A stretch of DNA of 7,066 bases from Thermoanaerobaculia bacterium (GTDB lineage Bacteria > Acidobacteriota > Thermoanaerobaculia > Gp7-AA8), in assembly GCA_023700825.1 (NCBI GenBank), contig JAMPYE010000215.1, positions 1-7,066 on the forward strand, written 5' to 3'. Below, one piece after another: positions 1 through 5,480 of this stretch. The notes beneath the pieces were generated by a model. The model did no database searches. It saw only the letters and a list, made by a program, of their open reading frames with translations, and was not told the DNA's origin. The position numbers were made by a program, and so were the translations under genes. Within the stretch, counting starts at the first letter, position 1; each line of letters opens with the position of its first letter.

Positions 1-308
1 AGGGGTCAGAGCTTCGCTCATCTGTCCATTGGGATGATCGAACTCGAACTCCCGATTCGCCAGGACGTTGCGCGCGGCGGCGTCGCTCCCGCGTCGCGTG
101 CGCTGCCACTCGAGACATGATTTATCTGGAGTTCGTTCGGCGGTCTACCCGTCGTAGAATTCAGAAGGCCGAAGGTCTGACCCAACCCGCCGACCCGTGC
201 TTGTGCTGGAGAATGAGGATGATCTGGGCGGCATGCCGGTAGTGCCGGATCCGGTTGTCCCTGGCGGGTGAATCCGCGGTTGGACGATCCGAGAAAGTAG
301 GCGATCAC
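1..308. other. Gene-free left edge with a GGGGTCAG word
   Basis: I find no convincing coding region here. The first ten bases contain GGGGTCAGAG, the same GGGGTCAG core that occurs at 2436 and, inverted, at 4153-4160. Read on the minus strand, a frame is open from about base 145 to the left edge and ends in residues REFEFDHPNGQMSEALTP. It could be the tail of a broken or partial gene or translated repeat DNA, but it has no identifiable start or family. A second minus-strand frame (18-560) runs antisense into the next gene and shows no domain. The stretch probably marks the edge of a mobile or repetitive element lying mostly outside the window; this is inference. Confidence 0.4.
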
Positions 309-1199
309 GTGAGTGCAGGCTTTGAAGATTTCAACGTCGACGCCGTGACTTCCTTCTCGTCTGCTGGTGAGTGGTACACGACCTACACGTTCCGGCTTGT
401 ACGCGATCAAATTCGAGTGAGCTTCCGCTGCTCGGGACAGGACGGAACTTATCGAAGGAGTTGGCGTCTTGGAGCGAAAAGGAAAGCGCCATGGCGTGTG
501 GCACTCGAGTTCGCAACGCGCCTCGGGAACCCCTACAACCAACCGATAGCGTCGCTCCAAAGTCTCAACGCATACGGATCCAGCGACCCTAAGGCTGAGT
601 TAATTGCGGTCGCTCTCATTCGAGAGGAAGATGGAGACCGCTCGCTCTTCGGGGAAGAGCTCCTCTCGCTGTCCGACGAGCAAGGGGCACTCCTCAAGGC
701 GGATCTCGGAAGCCTCGTCGGGACCAATCGCGAGGAGGGTCTTCTTCGAATACTCGAAGAATGGACATCACTCAAATGGGACGACGAGATCGGGGTGCTT
801 CAGAGCATGAGGCTCGGCGATCTGCTTGCGAGTTACGGATATGGAAGCAACGTCACTGAGGTGGCCGAACTGATCAGTACCGCTAGGGGTGATCAGCTAC
901 AGCGACGGCGCAATCAGGAGAAGGAGCTGGAGAGAGAAAAGGCTGTGCTGGGACTCGCGATCGAGACGGTGCTCAACGGACTCGTCCCTGGAGAGAAGCG
1001 TCGTGTGCCGGGTTCCGGATTCCCTCGAGTTAAAACTTACTGGAGCAAGGAAGAAGTGGTCCTCCGCGAAGCCGTCCGCGTGTATCTCAGAGACCTTCTT
1101 GAGAAGGGAGACGCGATCCCACGAGGGAAAGTCAGACTCCCGGATGTTGGGCCGGTCGACTTCACTCGATTGTTCGGCGGAGCACCTTCGAATGGTTGA
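309..1199 (+). CDS. Uncharacterised 296-aa protein
   Basis: I do not recognise this family. I chose the GTG at 309, preceded by a weak purine stretch (GAGAAAG, 291-297). A TTG at 255 in the same frame would add 18 residues but has no ribosome site. The product looks soluble, with no signal peptide or membrane segment. The N-terminal 80 residues look beta-rich (WYTTYTFRLVRDQIRVSFRC, then a WRLG and PWRVALEF stretch). The middle is acidic and helical. Around residues 192-215 there is a very charged, probably coiled-coil segment (QLQRRRNQEKELEREKAVLG). The C-terminal part is basic then helical (KEEVVLREAVRVYLRDLLEKG) and ends in FTRLFGG. Third codon positions are more mixed than in the fic, HD-GYP and cyclase genes, which suggests horizontally acquired DNA. 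The DUF429 gene follows 177 bases downstream on the same strand, so cotranscription is possible but not shown. The coding call rests on length, frame continuity and plausible protein composition. Confidence 0.65.
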   Translation: MSAGFEDFNVDAVTSFSSAGEWYTTYTFRLVRDQIRVSFRCSGQDGTYRRSWRLGAKRKAPWRVALEFATRLGNPYNQPIASLQSLNAYGSSDPKAELIAVALIREEDGDRSLFGEELLSLSDEQGALLKADLGSLVGTNREEGLLRILEEWTSLKWDDEIGVLQSMRLGDLLASYGYGSNVTEVAELISTARGDQLQRRRNQEKELEREKAVLGLAIETVLNGLVPGEKRRVPGSGFPRVKTYWSKEEVVLREAVRVYLRDLLEKGDAIPRGKVRLPDVGPVDFTRLFGGAPSNG

Positions 1200-1366
1200 T
1201 CGAGCGGGCAGTTCCTGCCAGGTTGGATTTCATCGAGAGCTGGGGGGCGCAGCTAAAACATGGACTTTAGGCCGCGGGCTAAGCTCGATTCTTGGGCACA
1301 CCATCCGGATCTCGAAACTCTTGGTTTGATCCAGCGACGGAACAAGCTCGGCGTCTCATCCAGATC

Positions 1367-1371
1367 GGGAG
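1367..1371 (+). promoter_or_regulatory. Ribosome binding site that sets a TTG start
   Basis: GGGAG lies 5 bases before the TTG at 1377. This favours TTG 1377 over the upstream in-frame ATG at 1260, which has no comparable purine tract. The 39 residues that ATG would add do not resemble the start of the family. Confidence 0.6.
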
Positions 1372-1376
1372 CGAAA

Positions 1377-2393
1377 TTGACCGAAGCCTTCATCGGAATC
1401 GACGTAGCCTGCGCGAAGCGCAAGCGGCTGCCAATCTGCATCTCCACCTGGCGCGATGGACGGCTCGCGCCGGTGCCGCTCCGACGGCTCGCGATCTTGC
1501 CGCCCGCCGGGGAAGGGAACGCCGCGACGTTGGACGACGCGCGGGTCACGGCCTTCGCGAGAGAGGCGGCGGCGTACGTGGAGGGCGTGTGCCGCGAGTT
1601 GCGGCTGACACCGAAGCGGATCGCCATCGATGCTCCGAGTTCGCCGCGCTCCGAAGGCTCCCTTCGGCGGGCTGCCGAGGCGGCGATGGACCGCCAGGGG
1701 ATCAGTTGCTTCACGACCCCTTCTGCTTCGGGATTTGCCGAGATCAAGGCGAAGGTGCGCGGGCATCTGGCGGCAGGGGGGACCGCGAACCGTTTGCCTC
1801 ACGCGAATCAGCTCTGGATGATCGTCGGGTTTGCGCTCTTCCGGGAACTGGAACGGATCGCTCCCTGTCTCGAAGTGTTTCCCCAGGCGACCGCGCGCGT
1901 GCTCGGTTCGGGAGCAGTGCATAAGAGCAAGGCCGGGGGAATCGAAGCGCAGCTCGCGGAGGCTGCGAAGTACACGGGATGGCCTTTGTCCGAAAGTGAC
2001 CTGGCCGACTTCGAGGATCTCGGATTCGGAGACCGTCACGACCGGCTCGATGCGTATCTGTCCGCGTGGGTCGCGGCGCTCGAGGAGCCCGATCGGCTCG
2101 CCTTCGGATCGCCACCCGATGACGTGATTTGGACGCCGAAGGGTCGCGAAGGCACGATTTCAATGCCGATCGTCCCGGCGCGGACGATCAGCAAACCTGC
2201 GCGTTCGAACGTCGATTCACCTCGGTCGATGACGACTTTCGCGCGTCTCTGTCCGGCGTGTCAGGTGTTCGAGTTCAAGCAGTGGCCACTAGGGTGGGAT
2301 GCCCACACCGCGCATCGCTGTGCAGGACTGTCGGGGGGTGATCCGGAAACCCGTAAGGCTGAGTTCAGGAAGCGGTTCGGTATCGCGAGGTAG
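1377..2393 (+). CDS. DUF429 family protein (predicted RNase H-like nuclease) with C-terminal Cys/His module
   Basis: Starting at TTG 1377 this encodes 338 aa and begins TEAFIGIDVA, the usual start of the DUF429 family, whose members are predicted to have an RNase H-like nuclease fold; the substrate is unknown. Visible family marks are GIDVA (residues 7-11, first acidic strand), IAIDAPSSP (82-90, second acidic strand), CLEVFPQ (164-170), HDRLDAYLSAW (221-231, C-terminal acidic helix) and DDVIWTP (248-254). These spaced acidic residues fit a metal-dependent active site. After a linker of about 35 residues there is a separate segment: CPAC (292-295), WPLGWDAHTAHRC (303-315) and RKAEFRKRFG (326-335). 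Cys292, Cys295, His310, His313 and Cys315 could bind zinc, but this is inference. The extension makes the protein longer than a plain DUF429 domain. It may be expressed with the unknown gene upstream, and no partner of known function is adjacent. DUF429 assignment is fairly sure; the biological role is not. Confidence 0.85.
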   Translation: MTEAFIGIDVACAKRKRLPICISTWRDGRLAPVPLRRLAILPPAGEGNAATLDDARVTAFAREAAAYVEGVCRELRLTPKRIAIDAPSSPRSEGSLRRAAEAAMDRQGISCFTTPSASGFAEIKAKVRGHLAAGGTANRLPHANQLWMIVGFALFRELERIAPCLEVFPQATARVLGSGAVHKSKAGGIEAQLAEAAKYTGWPLSESDLADFEDLGFGDRHDRLDAYLSAWVAALEEPDRLAFGSPPDDVIWTPKGREGTISMPIVPARTISKPARSNVDSPRSMTTFARLCPACQVFEFKQWPLGWDAHTAHRCAGLSGGDPETRKAEFRKRFGIAR

Positions 2394-2568
2394 CGAGAAC
2401 GAGTCAGAGCGGCTCCAGCAATGCATGGATCGGGTGGGGTCAGATCAGAACAAGGAATCATTCACGGCCTGGCGCTTTTCACGCGGCTGGAGCCGCGGAT
2501 CAAGGCCAACGAGCAGGAGCGCACGGGCCGAACCGGTCGTCAGGGCACGGCCCTCGTTGTTTGTAAGG
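2394..2568. other. Gap between DUF429 and fic with a GGGGTCAG word and a short palindrome
   Basis: There is no supported gene here. GGGGTCAGATC occurs at 2436-2446 and is matched in inverted orientation at 4150-4160. A perfect 7-bp inverted repeat, CGCGGCT-GG-AGCCGCG, lies at 2482-2497; it has no T-tract, so I do not call it a terminator. AACAAGGAATC at 2449-2459 is the left arm of an 11-bp inverted repeat whose right arm is at 2642-2652. Confidence 0.45.
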
Positions 2569-2654
2569 CTTAAAACAAGGATGTCTGGCAGAAGAACTTA
2601 TTTTAAAAAGTTGATCTAGGTTAAAATACCGAACGGCGATCGATTCCTTGTTTT
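2569..2654 (+). promoter_or_regulatory. AT-rich candidate promoter/operator of fic with nested inverted repeats
   Basis: An AT-rich island stands out in GC-rich DNA just upstream of fic. It holds a perfect 8-bp inverted repeat, TATTTTAA (2599-2606) and TTAAAATA (2621-2628), with arm centres 22 bp apart, about two helical turns. Outside it lies a perfect 10-bp inverted repeat, AAAACAAGGA (2572-2581) and TCCTTGTTTT (2645-2654). TAAAAT at 2622-2627 could be a -10 element, but no good -35 is visible (TTATTT at 2598-2603, spacing 18, is weak). The symmetry would suit a dimeric DNA-binding protein. The winged helix at the end of the Fic protein is the obvious candidate for autoregulation, but this is inference. 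Confidence 0.45.
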
Positions 2655-2680
2655 CGTCGCCGAGAACGAGACGAGAGGCG

Positions 2681-3862
2681 ATGGCGAGCACGCGAGCGGG
2701 CAACTGGGTCAAACAGCCGGCAGGGTACCGGGCATTTATCCCCGCGCCCTTTCCGCCCAAGCCTGCCGTCCGTCTCGACGGCGAGCTGGCGCGCCTCCTT
2801 TCGGAAGCCGACCGAGCCCTCGGGCGGGTCGACGGCGTCGCCACCATCCTGCCCAACCCCGATCTCTTCGTCGCGATGTACGTGCGGCACGAGGCGGTCC
2901 TCTCGTCCCAGATCGAAGGGACGCAGAGTACGCTCGACGACGTCCTCGCCTTCGAAGCCGAGGGTGAGGACGCCGGCGCTCCGAAGGACGTCACTGAGGT
3001 CGTCAACTACGTTGCCGCAATGAACCACGGGCTCGCCCGGCTTCCGAAACTGCCTCTCTCCCTGCGGCTGATCCGGGAGATCCACAAAGAGCTCATGCGT
3101 GGGGTGCGCGGTGCGGAGAAGCGACCGGGCGAATTCCGCACATCGCAGAACTGGATCGGGCCAGCAGGCTGCACCTTGAAGGACGCCGAGTTCGTGCCGC
3201 CGACCGTGGACGAGATGAACCGCGCGCTCGGAGAGCTCGAGACGTTCCTTCACGACGGGGCGTTGCCGGTGCTCGTACAGGTGGCTCTCGCCCACGCGCA
3301 GTTCGAGACGATCCATCCGTTCCTCGACGGCAACGGCCGCGTCGGACGCCTGCTGATCACCCTGCTGCTCTGCGAGAAGAAGGTGCTGCTCCGGCCGCTG
3401 CTTTACCTGTCGGTGTTCCTGAAGGCGCACCGGGCGCAGTACTACGACCGCCTGACGGCGATCCGGAACGACGGTGACTGGGAAGGGTGGCTGGCCTTCT
3501 TCCTCCGCGGAGTTGCGGAGATGAGTGACAGCGCGGCCGCCACCGCGCGGGAGATCATGGCGCTACGAGAGGATCTTCGCGCGCTCGGCCTTCCGCCTCA
3601 GGCGGCCCGCCTCGTCGAGCGGCTGTACGAACATCCCGTTCTCACGGCGCGGCGAGCCGAATCGCTCCTCGGCGTGAGCTTTGCTACGGCAAATCGCGCG
3701 CTCGACGATCTCGAGACAGCTGGCGTGGTTCGTGAAGTGACGGGGCAGCAGCGGAATCGGCGGTTCCGGTTCGATCTCTACCTCAACCTTTTCGATCGCG
3801 CGCCGCTCGGTCCGGGAGGTGAAGGGGTGGACGTGAGAACGCGAGCGGGCACGAGAGGTTGA
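2681..3862 (+). CDS. Fic family protein adenylyltransferase, class II type with C-terminal winged helix
   Basis: This 393-aa protein very probably transfers AMP from ATP to hydroxyl side chains of target proteins; the target is unknown. Domains in order are a Fic N-terminal domain (about 1-95), the Fic core (about 125-260) and a winged helix-turn-helix (about 306-372). The catalytic motif HPFLDGNGRVGR is at 212-223 and matches the HPFx(D/E)GNGRxxR consensus, including His212, Asp216 and Arg223. The target-docking flap region is FRTSQNWIG (152-160). The inhibitory motif (S/T)xxxE(G/N) is present as SSQIEG (75-80), N-terminal to the core as in class II Fic proteins, so activity should be self-restrained by Glu79 and no separate antitoxin is needed. 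The start is the ATG at 2681, with GAGAGG just before it (2673-2678); an in-frame TTG at 2648 would add 11 residues and overlaps the outer inverted repeat. The last 20 residues (after NLFDR) look unconserved. Length and layout are typical of Fic-HTH proteins in chromosomes and accessory islands. Confidence 0.96.
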   Translation: MASTRAGNWVKQPAGYRAFIPAPFPPKPAVRLDGELARLLSEADRALGRVDGVATILPNPDLFVAMYVRHEAVLSSQIEGTQSTLDDVLAFEAEGEDAGAPKDVTEVVNYVAAMNHGLARLPKLPLSLRLIREIHKELMRGVRGAEKRPGEFRTSQNWIGPAGCTLKDAEFVPPTVDEMNRALGELETFLHDGALPVLVQVALAHAQFETIHPFLDGNGRVGRLLITLLLCEKKVLLRPLLYLSVFLKAHRAQYYDRLTAIRNDGDWEGWLAFFLRGVAEMSDSAAATAREIMALREDLRALGLPPQAARLVERLYEHPVLTARRAESLLGVSFATANRALDDLETAGVVREVTGQQRNRRFRFDLYLNLFDRAPLGPGGEGVDVRTRAGTRG

Positions 3863-3979
3863 CGTCGGTCATGCGCGGCGGGCCCGAGCATCCAGCGCAC
3901 GCGCATCTCGCAGCATTCTGGCGAATCAAGGTTAGGCAGCGACGTGATCTGGACGCCGCGGGTTGGCGATGGAGAGCTC

Positions 3980-4037
3980 ACGCCCCTTTCTCGGGGCTTA
4001 CGCCCCGAGCTAACCATCGCGGCGCCGCTTCGCGGCT
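3980..4037. repeat. REP-like palindromic repeat, copy 1
   Basis: This 58-bp unit matches 4077-4134 at all but one base (T at 3999, C at 4096). It contains a perfect stem-loop, CTCGGGGC-TTAC-GCCCCGAG (3990-4009), then CTAACCATC, the 10-bp palindrome GCGGCGCCGC (4019-4028), and a second stem-loop, GCCGC-TTC-GCGGC (4024-4036). Paired GC-rich hairpins in an intergenic gap are the layout of repetitive extragenic palindromes. Here they could also stop or stabilise the ends of convergent transcripts, although there is no T-tract. Confidence 0.85.
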
Positions 4038-4061
4038 GAGGGGGGTGCGGTTGGTGGCGCG

Positions 4062-4083
4062 CCTTTCTCGGGGCTTACGCCCC
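4062..4083. repeat. Partial REP-like unit (tandem half-hairpin)
   Basis: The segment from CCTTTCTCGGGG through CTTACGCCCC repeats the left part of the unit and runs straight into copy 2. TTTCTCGGGGCTTACGCCCC (4064-4083) is followed by a near-identical 20-mer with one base changed, so the half-unit is duplicated in tandem. This looks like local slippage or a truncated copy. Confidence 0.75.
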
Positions 4084-4134
4084 TTTCTCGGGGCTCACGC
4101 CCCGAGCTAACCATCGCGGCGCCGCTTCGCGGCT
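4077..4134. repeat. REP-like palindromic repeat, copy 2, overlapping the HD-GYP stop codon
   Basis: This is a direct repeat of 3980-4037, offset by 97 bp, with one mismatch. Stem-loops are CTCGGGGC-TCAC-GCCCCGAG (4087-4106) and GCCGC-TTC-GCGGC (4121-4133). Its right end supplies two bases of the minus-strand TAG stop codon (4133-4135) of the HD-GYP gene, so repeat DNA abuts or has replaced the original end of that gene. Confidence 0.85.
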
Positions 4135-5296
4135 AGGGCACAGTTTCGAGACCTGACCCCCGCTCCGCCTCGCCGATCAGCGAGAAGAAGGCTTCGACGA
4201 CTCTCGGGTCGAATTGCAGTCCCGTCTCCTGCCGGATGTAGTCGAGCGCCTGCTGGCGCGACCATCCGGGGCGGTAGTGACGGTCGGACGTCAGCGCATC
4301 GTAGACGTCGACTACGGAGAAGATTCTTGCCGCGAGCGGGATCGCGTCGCCCGCGAGCCCGCGCGGATAGCCGGTGCCGTCCCACCGCTCGTGATGGCAG
4401 TACGGGATGTCGAGCGCCGGCGCGAGGAAATCGATGGAACCGAGCATCTCGCGCGCCTTCTGCGGATGCGTGCGCATGATCGCCCACTCGTCGTCGGTCA
4501 GGGGGCCGGGCTTCTGGAGGATGGCGTCGGGCACTCCCATCTTTCCGATGTCGTGAAGCAGCGTGCCCCGCCGTACGTGGTCCCATTGCTCCCGCGGTAT
4601 CCCCATTTCGGCGGCGAGCTGCATGGTCAGGCGCTCGACCCGGTCGGAGTGGCCGCGGGTCTCGTGGTCGCGCATCTCGAGCGCCAGCGCCCAGCCCGCG
4701 AGCGTCTCGTCGTAGGCGCGCGCAAGATGTGTGTTCGCGTCCAGGAGAGAGTCGTGCAGTTGCGCGTTGTTGATCGCCAGCGAGATCTGGTGTGCCAGCG
4801 TTCGACAGAGGTCGACGTCGGTCTTTCCCATCTCCTTCGCTCTGCCGATCGATCCCATGATGAACGCGCCGGCCGAGACGGCATCGACGACGAGGGGGAC
4901 GTAGAGGATCGATCGCAGCCCGCGGGCCTCGCAGATGCCGGCTTCGGCGGGGGACATCGTCTCCTTCGACGAGTCCTCGACGAAGATCGGATCTCTCCCG
5001 ATGAGGCAGCGCGCGATGTGCGGGTGGTCCTGTAGCGGCGCCCGCCGGTACATGTCGGGGAAATCGGGCGGAGTCGGGGGCGCGGTCGCCTGCAGCACGA
5101 GCGTCGAGCCGTCGAGGAGGTAGATGGCGCCGGTCTCCAGGTCCATCAGCTCGCACGCCGAGGTGATCGCCGTCTGCATGATGGACGGAAGGTCGAGCGT
5201 CGAGGCGAGCATCGAGCTGACCCTCAGCAGGGCCGCGAGATCCTCGCTCGGCATTCGGCCGACGTCGACCGCGGCGATGAAGCCGGACTCGCTCAC
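4133..5296 (-). CDS. GAF-HD-GYP cyclic-dinucleotide phosphodiesterase
   Basis: A predicted cytoplasmic 387-aa signalling enzyme that hydrolyses c-di-GMP or a related cyclic dinucleotide. The start is the GTG at 5296, behind a strong AAGGAG (minus strand, 5302-5307); an upstream ATG at 5362 has no such site. A GAF-type sensor domain spans about residues 17-178 and ends in the helix AHQISLAINNAQLHDSLLDAN, which links it to the catalytic domain. The HD-GYP domain (about 195-377) is complete: ETRGHSDR (212-219; Glu212 and His216), HD at 248-249 in HDIGK, His277 in RTHP, His301 and His302 then the GYP at 309-311 within HHERWDGTGYP, and Asp330 in SVVDVYDALTSDR. Glu212 together with these His/Asp residues fits the trinuclear-metal type of active site. 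No membrane segment is visible, so the GAF domain probably senses an intracellular signal. The last residues (GSGLETVP) are encoded by a GGGGTCAGGTC word and adjoining repeat DNA, so the C-terminus may have been altered. It is divergent from the adenylate cyclase gene across 184 bp. Confidence 0.95.
   Translation of the reverse strand: MSESGFIAAVDVGRMPSEDLAALLRVSSMLASTLDLPSIMQTAITSACELMDLETGAIYLLDGSTLVLQATAPPTPPDFPDMYRRAPLQDHPHIARCLIGRDPIFVEDSSKETMSPAEAGICEARGLRSILYVPLVVDAVSAGAFIMGSIGRAKEMGKTDVDLCRTLAHQISLAINNAQLHDSLLDANTHLARAYDETLAGWALALEMRDHETRGHSDRVERLTMQLAAEMGIPREQWDHVRRGTLLHDIGKMGVPDAILQKPGPLTDDEWAIMRTHPQKAREMLGSIDFLAPALDIPYCHHERWDGTGYPRGLAGDAIPLAARIFSVVDVYDALTSDRHYRPGWSRQQALDYIRQETGLQFDPRVVEAFFSLIGEAERGSGLETVP
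4148..4160 (-). repeat. Inverted GGGGTCAGGTC word in the HD-GYP 3' end
   Basis: On the minus strand this reads GGGGTCAGGTCTC. Its first 11 bases match GGGGTCAGATC at 2436-2446 except for one base, in opposite orientation, so the two bracket the fic gene and the palindromic repeats. From memory, similar GGGGTCAG(A/G)TC words occur near REP-associated (Y1-type) transposase elements; that association cannot be checked here. Confidence 0.5.
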
Positions 5297-5480
5297 TGAA
5301 GCTCCTTGTGATCTCCGGGGCGGGCAGCCTTCCGGAATCCGCGTCTGTCCAAGTATATGCATCGCCGGAGGGCGGGCGGCCGTCGAAAAATCACACCTGG
5401 ATGTGAGCCGGGATCACGTGTCGAATCGATCTTCCGTTGTGTGATGGCCGCGTAGAGGAGTACGATTTTTTCTCGCCGCC
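5297..5480. promoter_or_regulatory. Divergent HD-GYP/cyclase promoter region with TGTGA-type half-sites
   Basis: Five CRP-like half-sites are visible: TGTGA at 5307-5311, TCACA at 5391-5395, TGTGA at 5402-5406, TCACG at 5414-5418 and TGTGA at 5440-5444. TCACA-N6-TGTGA (5391-5406) is a perfect but everted palindrome. TGTGA-N7-TCACG (5402-5418) is in the classical orientation but one base too widely spaced. For the cyclase, TTGTGT (5437-5442), an 18-base spacer and TACGAT (5461-5466) form a weak promoter. For the HD-GYP gene, TATACT on the minus strand (5352-5357) is a possible -10 with no clear -35. Control by a cAMP-binding Crp-type regulator is inference. Confidence 0.4.
5302..5307 (-). promoter_or_regulatory. 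Ribosome binding site of the HD-GYP gene
   Basis: AAGGAG on the minus strand lies five bases before the GTG at 5296. It is the best Shine-Dalgarno match in the window and decides the start in favour of this GTG. Confidence 0.8.

Larger units (their letters stand above)
3863..4132. other. Convergent intergenic region with palindromic repeats and a possible gene remnant
   Basis: This lies between the convergent ends of fic and the HD-GYP gene and has no supported gene. An 83-aa plus-strand frame (3859-4110) is made largely of repeat DNA and is not credible. GACGTGATCTGGACGCCG at 3941-3958 matches 17 of 18 bases with 2121-2138 in the DUF429 gene and, in one frame, reads SDVIWTPR like the DUF429 DDVIWTPK, so it may be a gene remnant. 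The right part consists of the two repeat copies described separately. Confidence 0.5.

Noticed and set aside
38..75. tRNA-like string (GATCGAACTCGAACTCCCG)
   Set aside because: It recalls the T-arm of a minus-strand tRNA, but no acceptor, D-arm or anticodon arm can be paired around it.
1253..1747. Minus-strand frame of 164 codons
   Set aside because: It is antisense to the DUF429 gene and carries no family signal.
2482..2497. Intrinsic terminator after DUF429
   Set aside because: The palindrome has only a 2-base centre and no T-tract on either strand.
2394..2680. Antitoxin gene for the Fic protein
   Set aside because: There is no small gene with a start, ribosome site and inhibitory motif here, and the inhibitory SSQIEG is inside the Fic protein itself.
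2621..3430. Minus-strand frame of 269 codons
   Set aside because: It is antisense to fic, whose catalytic and inhibitory motifs are intact, and has Arg/Glu-rich shadow composition.
3980..4134. CRISPR array
   Set aside because: There are only two full copies, with internal hairpins, a partial copy in between and no spacer regularity. This is REP-like DNA.
4214..5035. Plus-strand frame of 273 codons
   Set aside because: It is antisense to the well-supported HD-GYP domain and shows no motif of its own.
4107..5156. Long minus-strand frame of 349 codons
   Set aside because: It overlaps the HD-GYP gene in another frame, is rich in Arg/Pro/Ala as expected of GC-rich shadow frames, and has no domain.
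5402..5418. Classical CRP site
   Set aside because: The half-sites are separated by seven bases rather than six and the second is TCACG, so it is reported only as part of a half-site cluster.
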